Source: CAYUNT01 sp964446285 (GTDB taxonomy: Bacteria > Sumerlaeota > Sumerlaeia > SLMS01 > CAYUNT01). From it: a stretch of 5,939 bases of DNA. The stretch spans positions 1-5,939 of the forward strand of contig CAYUNT010000245.1 in the NCBI GenBank assembly GCA_964446285.1. Direction: 5' to 3'. The notes below the pieces were generated by a model. The model did not search any database, was not told where the DNA came from, and saw only the letters and a list, made by a program, of their open reading frames with translations. The translations under genes and the position numbers were made by a program. Below are positions 5,859-5,939 of the stretch, piece by piece; position 1 is the stretch's first letter; each line of letters opens with the position of its first letter.

Positions 5859-5939
5859 GTGAACACCCAACCCCCAACCGATTTTCCCGCAGCAGTATAT
5901 TTCTGCTTGGGCGCCGGTCCTGCCTTCATCCTATTTCAG
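5859..5939 (+). CDS. Possible 5' end of a further gene with GTG start (3' partial, weak)
   Basis: From GTG 5859 the frame stays open to the window edge, giving 27 residues that begin MNTQPPTDFPAAVYF and continue CLGAGPAFILFQ. The second half is hydrophobic and could be the start of a membrane or signal segment. Support is thin: there is no clear Shine-Dalgarno sequence (only GATGAGCGAG directly upstream), third-position GC is lower than in the genes upstream, and the start lies five bases after a strong hairpin. All three forward frames are open over the last stretch, so the open frame alone means little. I do not recognise a family. Confidence 0.22.
   Translation, partial: MNTQPPTDFPAAVYFCLGAGPAFILFQ

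Noticed and set aside
5885..5905. Short inverted repeat AGCAG-TATATTT-CTGCT as a possible operator
   Set aside because: Five-base arms are too short to support without a second copy or a known regulator, and no promoter elements could be recognised around it.

Overview
The window is a GC-rich (about 60% by eye) piece of what looks like a bacterial genome with one plus-strand gene cluster coding for exported proteins. It holds the 3' end of one gene, two complete genes, and possibly the first codons of a fourth. There are no RNA genes, insertion sequences, CRISPR arrays or other mobile elements. The organism cannot be named from the sequence. Sec-type signal peptides, coding overlaps and Shine-Dalgarno motifs indicate a bacterium. 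The mix of a beta-propeller with KIAA0319-like PKD domains is typical of large surface proteins of environmental bacteria and some archaea.

Layout. Positions 2-184 are the last 60 codons of an unidentified gene whose product ends in a poly-glycine tail. Its stop codon overlaps the start of the next gene as ATGA, and its final Gly codons double as that gene's ribosome binding site. Positions 181-4590 encode a 1469-residue secreted modular protein: signal peptide, two or three unassigned beta-sandwich regions, an Ig/OmpL47-like module, a FlgD-like Ig module, seven TolB-type repeats that should close into a seven-bladed propeller, five PKD-type domains and a short tail. Its stop codon overlaps another ATG, again as ATGA. 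The better-supported start of the following gene is 33 bases further on (4620-5783). That gene encodes an exported protein with two rhodanese-like folds, both with Asp where the catalytic Cys should be, and the second interrupted by a helical insertion. Downstream is a 15-bp hairpin without a U-tract (5817-5853), then an open frame running off the end.

How the genes may work together. The tight coding overlaps suggest one transcript for at least three genes. Two products have clear export signals, so the cluster probably acts in the envelope or outside the cell. The large protein looks like a binding or adhesion scaffold with no visible catalytic domain. The double pseudo-rhodanese, whose mature part contains no cysteine, is more likely a binding or structural partner than a sulfurtransferase. 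This pairing is the most unusual element here. Any functional link between the two is inferred only from gene order.
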